Origin: Thermoplasmatales archaeon UBA582
GTDB lineage: Archaea > Thermoplasmatota > Thermoplasmata > Thermoplasmatales > Thermoplasmataceae
DNA length: 17,278 nucleotides
Assembly: GCA_002502705.1 (NCBI GenBank)
Contig: DAQB01000112.1
Coordinates: 11,609 to 28,886, forward strand
Reading direction: 5' to 3'
In this document: piece by piece, positions 13,847 to 17,278 of the stretch
How the letters are laid out: every line of letters starts with the position of its first letter
Numbering within the stretch: the stretch's first letter is position 1
Position numbers and translations under genes: made by a program
The notes under the pieces: generated by a model
Databases searched by the model: none
The model's input: only the letters and a program-made list of their open reading frames with translations
Told to the model about the DNA's origin: nothing

Positions 13847-14935
13847 GTGGAAAAAACAGGCACAGCAATACTTCCACTTCATTATGGCCATCCGCCAGAG
13901 AAGCTTTTCAGGCGGATGATAATTCTTTCTGGCCACTTATGTGACCTGATCATAGAAAAATTCGGTATTGAAGATTTTTTATTAAGGTTATCAGATCCAT
14001 TCTGGTTTCATTCGCTTTCGCTCGCAATCGGTTTTGACTGGAATTCGAGCGGCACGACTACCTCAACACTGGCTGCTATGAAGGAGCATTTTTCGCAGTC
14101 CGATTATGGGGTGAAAATAATTGGAGGGAAGGGCAGGAAGATGTCATTGATAAGCAGTGAAGCATCCACTCTTGAGGAAACGGGCTTTGTCAGCGATGCT
14201 GTCAGGTCAGATCTTCTTTACAAGTCAAAAACTGTCGCAAAGGTTGATCAGAGGTTGCTCTTGGACGGCTATGACCTCTATTTGCATTTCATCGTAACAT
14301 CCGGGACTGGTAGATGGTCTATTATCCAGCAGGGAATGAATAATGTTTGCAGAATGGCAAGAAGATACCACTGGTTCTATCGCGGGGTTAATGATTTCAT
14401 AAACGATAACAGGGCCGGCATATCAGCTGTCAGGGAAGAGAAGGACGTTGTTGACCTATCCACATCTAAAAGCTCGGAACACAGAGAGGACATTGTTTCC
14501 ATATTGAAGGATAACCCAACCAGATTCAGGGAATTTGAAAGAAAGCCAAACCAGTCAACACTCTTTCCGTCTGATAATAACCGAGTCCTGGACATGAATA
14601 TAAGGGTGGACTGGAATCAAATGCGGGCCATCTATGAACGATCTCCAGGTTCTTTTAACGAACTTTTTACCATGAAGGGGGTTGGTGCATCAACAATGAG
14701 GGCACTATCCTATCTTGCGGAAGTAATATTCGGATCTCAGCCTTCCTACAAAGATCCTATAAAGTATTCCTTTGCACTGGGAGGGAAGGATGGTATACCA
14801 AAGCCCGTGAACTATGCGGATTATGATAAATGCATTTCCTTTTACTCCGATGTCTTATCCGATTACAGGACAGGCAACCGGGAAAGCATTAAGATAGTTG
14901 AAAACCTTGCCCATAATGGCATTCGTTTTGTGTAA
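13847..14935 (+). CDS. DUF763 family protein with helix-hairpin-helix-like motif
   Basis: This 362-residue protein starts at GTG 13847, ten bases after the rps27ae stop, so it is probably the last gene of the rpo7 operon. The family is recognised from EKTGTAILPLHYGHPP (2-17), RLSDPFWFH (47-55), GFDWNSSGTTTS (62-73) and the IIGGKGRK stretch near residue 95, followed by the invariant-looking YKSKTVAKVDQ and the SGTGRWSIIQQGMN region. Near the C terminus MKGVGASTMRALSYL (276-290) looks like a helix-hairpin-helix, which suggests nucleic-acid binding. The biochemical role of the family is not known to me. The many conserved His, Asp and Gly residues at the start could form an active site, but none can be named. 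The link to transcription and ribosomal genes is context only. Confidence 0.85.
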   Translation: MEKTGTAILPLHYGHPPEKLFRRMIILSGHLCDLIIEKFGIEDFLLRLSDPFWFHSLSLAIGFDWNSSGTTTSTLAAMKEHFSQSDYGVKIIGGKGRKMSLISSEASTLEETGFVSDAVRSDLLYKSKTVAKVDQRLLLDGYDLYLHFIVTSGTGRWSIIQQGMNNVCRMARRYHWFYRGVNDFINDNRAGISAVREEKDVVDLSTSKSSEHREDIVSILKDNPTRFREFERKPNQSTLFPSDNNRVLDMNIRVDWNQMRAIYERSPGSFNELFTMKGVGASTMRALSYLAEVIFGSQPSYKDPIKYSFALGGKDGIPKPVNYADYDKCISFYSDVLSDYRTGNRESIKIVENLAHNGIRFV

Positions 14936-14936
14936 T

Positions 14937-15572
14937 TCATCTTGAATATACAGCTTTCAAGATTCCTTTCTGCACTGAAATATCAACTGGAAAACCGGTT
15001 GCCTCAGATATCCTCTTGAAATCGTCTGATGACATCAGGTGTGATTTAACCAATTTCCTGTTGAGGCTTCCGTCATCATACATCTCGTAGACTATGAATT
15101 TTCCTGATTCATCAAGGTATTTCATTATATTTACGAGCGACGTGTTGCGTTCTTTCCAGTGGTGAAATGAAAGTGATGAAATTATTAAAGGAAACTTCTG
15201 TGAAACTTCTATCTGTCTGCTGCTTCCCTGCAAAAACCTCAGTCTCCCCGATAAACCCTTTCTCTTCGATTTCAGATTTGCCTTACGTACCATGTGCCTT
15301 GAAGGATCTATTCCAATCCCGCTTATCTCAGGATTTTCTTTTAATATGGTCATCAGTATCGTACCGGTACCACTTCCTATGTCCAGGATCCTTGCAGGCC
15401 TTATTTTCCTGATATCATCTGTTATGAATCTGTAAAAATCCCTTATTGTCCCTGAAAGCTTCGTCATGTTATAAATTCGGGAAGTGAAATAACCAAACTT
15501 TTCCTCTCCATCCATGTAATAATCCTTCCTGCTTTGAGATTCAATGTTTATCATTTTATCACGCACCACCAT
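14937..15572 (-). CDS. Class I SAM-dependent methyltransferase, substrate unknown
   Basis: This 211-residue cytosolic protein has a Rossmann methyltransferase core. Motif I is ILDIGSGTGT (62-71), followed by the acidic ribose-binding strand end GIGIDPS, a motif II/III-like GRLRFLQGSS, and the motif IV strand with IISSLSFHHW, which resembles UbiE/small-molecule methyltransferases. The N-terminal helical lid has GYFTSRIYN and the C terminus a strand pair (GKFIVYEMYDDG and ISVQKGILKAVYS). The start is uncertain: ATG 15572 follows a GGGGG run, and ATG 15554 (seventh codon) is an alternative. Its stop lies one base from the stop of the DUF763 gene on the other strand, and it diverges from lhr. The target could be a small molecule, tRNA or protein. 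Confidence 0.82.
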   Translation of the reverse strand: MVVRDKMINIESQSRKDYYMDGEEKFGYFTSRIYNMTKLSGTIRDFYRFITDDIRKIRPARILDIGSGTGTILMTILKENPEISGIGIDPSRHMVRKANLKSKRKGLSGRLRFLQGSSRQIEVSQKFPLIISSLSFHHWKERNTSLVNIMKYLDESGKFIVYEMYDDGSLNRKLVKSHLMSSDDFKRISEATGFPVDISVQKGILKAVYSR

Positions 15573-15753
15573 ATCCCCCGAAATGATTTACACATTCTAC
15601 CGTTATGGACTGGTATTAACTGTTAAGAGAAATTTGGTATAATACATCTCGCTATTTATTGGATAACTGTTAAGGTAAAATTTAACTTATCTCTATCTCC
15701 TGAATTCACAGAACTGTTATATATTCATTTAAACTTAATCAAGGATTTCCGAC
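15573..15753. promoter_or_regulatory. Divergent regulatory region with three evenly spaced palindromes
   Basis: Three copies of the core AAC-T-GTT are centred at 15621, 15668 and 15715, exactly 47 bp apart. Copy 1 is TTAAC-T-GTTAA (perfect), copy 2 ATAAC-T-GTTAA and copy 3 AGAAC-T-GTTAT. The third runs directly into TTATATATT, the TATA region of lhr. This arrangement suggests binding sites for a dimeric regulator of lhr, of the methyltransferase gene, or of both. Confidence 0.4.
15717..15735 (+). promoter_or_regulatory. TATA region of lhr
   Basis: Two candidate boxes lie close together: TTATATATT (15717-15725) would give a leader of about 8 nt, and CATTTAAAC (15726-15734) is centred 24 nt before the ATG and would give a leaderless transcript. 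Either fits the pattern of the window. Confidence 0.45.
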
Positions 15754-17278
15754 ATGGAAGAACCACTGCAAAACATCTTCAGAGTAGAGAATGAGCTGCC
15801 ATTTCTCGATCCACTAATATCAGAATGGTTCAACCTGAAGTACAGCGGTCTTTCTGATCCTCAGAAGAAAGCTATTCCTCTGATACATGCAGGGAAGAGC
15901 GTTCTTGTTTCGAGTCCAACTGGAACAGGTAAAACGCTCTCTGCTTTTCTCGCAATCCTTAATGAACTGTTCATACAGGCAAGAAACGGTTTATTAAAAG
16001 ACTCTGTTTTCTGTCTCTATATCAGCCCTCTTAAGGCGCTTGCCAATGATATAGACCGGAATTTGAGAGAACCCCTGAATGAGATTTATAAAATAGCAGA
16101 AGAGCATGGGCACGATTTTCCATCGATCAGGGTTGGGGTAAGATCTGGTGACACACCGCAGAACGAAAGGCAGAAGATGCTTAGAAAACCGCCTCACATA
16201 TTGATCACGACCCCGGAATCCTTCTCTTTATCCCTTACTGCGCCAAAATTCAGGGAACACCTTAAAAGCATAAAATACGTTATAATAGATGAGATCCACG
16301 AGATATCGTCAAACAAGAGGGGTACCCTTCTTTCCGCAAACCTGGAGAGACTTGAAGCTATCACAGGCAACGTTGTGAGGATAGGGTTGTCAGCCACGCA
16401 GGCGCCGCTCGATCTCATTGCAACGTATCTCTGCGGTTATAACAACGGCGAAAGAAGACCCTTCGAAATAATTGAATCTGATATCAAGAAGTCATTAGAT
16501 CTTAAAGTCCTGACACCCGTTTCTGATCTGACAAAGGTCAGTTATGAGGTAGCCAATGAAAAGATGTATGATATCCTCACAGACCTGATCAGGAAGCACA
16601 GAACAACCTTGATTTTCACCAATACCAGGAGCGGAACGGAACATGTCGCGATCAGGTTGAAGGCGAGAGGAATTGAAAGCATAGAAGCACACCATTCTTC
16701 CCTTGGAAAGGAAACAAGGTTTGATGTCGAGAACAGGCTTAAGAACGGTGAACTTCAGTGCGTGATAACATCGACCTCCCTGGAATTGGGGATTGACATA
16801 GGATTCATTGATCTTGTCATACAGATTGGAAGCCCCAAGTCTGTCTCCAAGGGGCTGCAGAGAATAGGAAGATCCGGGCATGGCCTTGATGTTTTATCGA
16901 AAGGGAGATTTGTTGTTTTTGAACTGGATGATCTGGTGGAATGCGCCGTACTTACGAAGGCCGCTTACGACAGGGAAATAGATAGGGTGACTGTGCCTGA
17001 AAATTCTCTTGACGTCCTCTCACAGGTCCTTGTGGGCATGTCACTTGAAAAGGCATGGGGCATCGAGGAGGCTTATGATCTTCTGAAAGGTTCCTTTGCA
17101 TATCATAACCTTGATCATGCTGATTACATGAACACGTTAAGGTATCTGGCCGGTCAGGTCGAGGACCAGACAATTTATTCCAAGATATGGCTGGATGAAA
17201 CCGATCAAAAATTCGGCAAGAAGAAAAGCTCAAGAATGATCTTCTTCATGAATGTTGGCACAATACCGGAAGAGGCGG
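15754..17278 (+). CDS. lhr: Lhr-type superfamily 2 DNA helicase, 3' partial
   Basis: The frame is open from ATG 15754 to the window end (508 codons); the family usually has about 900 residues in archaea, so the C-terminal half is missing here. Motifs in order: Q-like motif (LSDPQKKAIPLI, 33-44), Walker A SSPTGTGKT (53-61), Ia ISPLKALAND (90-99), TTPES (152-156), DEIH (179-182), motif III SATQ (213-216), motif IV TLIFTNTRS (285-293), EAHHSSL (311-317), motif V TSTSLELGIDIG (339-350) and motif VI QRIGRSGH (369-376). The winged-helix region starts about residue 420. Lhr proteins are ATP-driven 3'-to-5' translocases on single-stranded DNA, tied to replication-coupled repair and recombination. All motifs visible are intact. 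The gene is divergent from the methyltransferase gene, with a possible operator cluster between. Confidence 0.95.
   Translation, partial: MEEPLQNIFRVENELPFLDPLISEWFNLKYSGLSDPQKKAIPLIHAGKSVLVSSPTGTGKTLSAFLAILNELFIQARNGLLKDSVFCLYISPLKALANDIDRNLREPLNEIYKIAEEHGHDFPSIRVGVRSGDTPQNERQKMLRKPPHILITTPESFSLSLTAPKFREHLKSIKYVIIDEIHEISSNKRGTLLSANLERLEAITGNVVRIGLSATQAPLDLIATYLCGYNNGERRPFEIIESDIKKSLDLKVLTPVSDLTKVSYEVANEKMYDILTDLIRKHRTTLIFTNTRSGTEHVAIRLKARGIESIEAHHSSLGKETRFDVENRLKNGELQCVITSTSLELGIDIGFIDLVIQIGSPKSVSKGLQRIGRSGHGLDVLSKGRFVVFELDDLVECAVLTKAAYDREIDRVTVPENSLDVLSQVLVGMSLEKAWGIEEAYDLLKGSFAYHNLDHADYMNTLRYLAGQVEDQTIYSKIWLDETDQKFGKKKSSRMIFFMNVGTIPEEA

Noticed and set aside
16495..16881. Minus-strand frame within lhr
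   Set aside because: It lies antisense to the helicase motifs IV-VI; the plus-strand frame is unambiguous.
1..17278. CRISPR array, insertion sequence, tRNA or rRNA
   Set aside because: No regularly spaced direct repeats with spacers, no transposase motifs with terminal inverted repeats, and no cloverleaf or rRNA signature were found while reading; structured-RNA software could still find small RNAs.

Overview
The window looks like chromosomal DNA of an archaeon of the class Thermoplasmata, probably Thermoplasmatales. The evidence is the cluster of archaeal RNA polymerase subunit Rpo7, Spt4, GTP-dependent dephospho-CoA kinase and ribosomal proteins S24e and S27ae; an Lhr-type helicase; A+T-rich TATA boxes about 24-28 nt upstream of start codons (leaderless transcripts); and a large secreted protein with the 'YxITFxExGLP...W' beta-repeat common in surface proteins of this group. 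G+C is moderate, near 40% by eye. The genus cannot be fixed from sequence reading alone.

Layout. 1-3448: most of a giant cell-surface protein, cut at its 5' end by the window, with beta-sandwich repeats, a PKD-like domain, an unusual hydrophobic helical island and a C-terminal membrane anchor. 3772-4989: an MscL-type mechanosensitive channel and a membrane-anchored NTF2/SnoaL-like exoprotein, each with its own promoter. 5314-6561: a metal-dependent amidohydrolase of the prolidase/imidazolonepropionase type. 6599-8424: a restriction-modification locus in which the restriction gene is dead. A MjaI-family endonuclease reading frame of about 189 codons is interrupted by four in-frame stops without any frameshift. 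It converges on an intact N4-cytosine methyltransferase that carries a C-terminal, apparently inactive staphylococcal-nuclease-like domain. 8808-11919: an M24 Xaa-Pro peptidase, a six-helix membrane protein of unknown function on the opposite strand, and an MFS transporter. 12062-14935: a tightly packed operon, rpo7-spt4-dephospho-CoA kinase-rps24e-rps27ae-DUF763, with overlapping or abutting genes. 14937-15572: a class I SAM methyltransferase on the minus strand, its stop one base from that of the DUF763 gene. 15754 to the window end: the N-terminal 508 codons of an Lhr helicase.

The most interesting points are (i) the decayed MjaI-like restriction gene beside its retained methyltransferase, together with strong scarcity of the tetranucleotide CTAG (seven sites in the window), the presumed target; (ii) the nuclease-like domain fused to that methyltransferase; and (iii) three AAC-T-GTT palindromes spaced exactly 47 bp apart ahead of lhr, the last touching its TATA region. 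No tRNA, rRNA, CRISPR array, insertion sequence or prophage was recognised.
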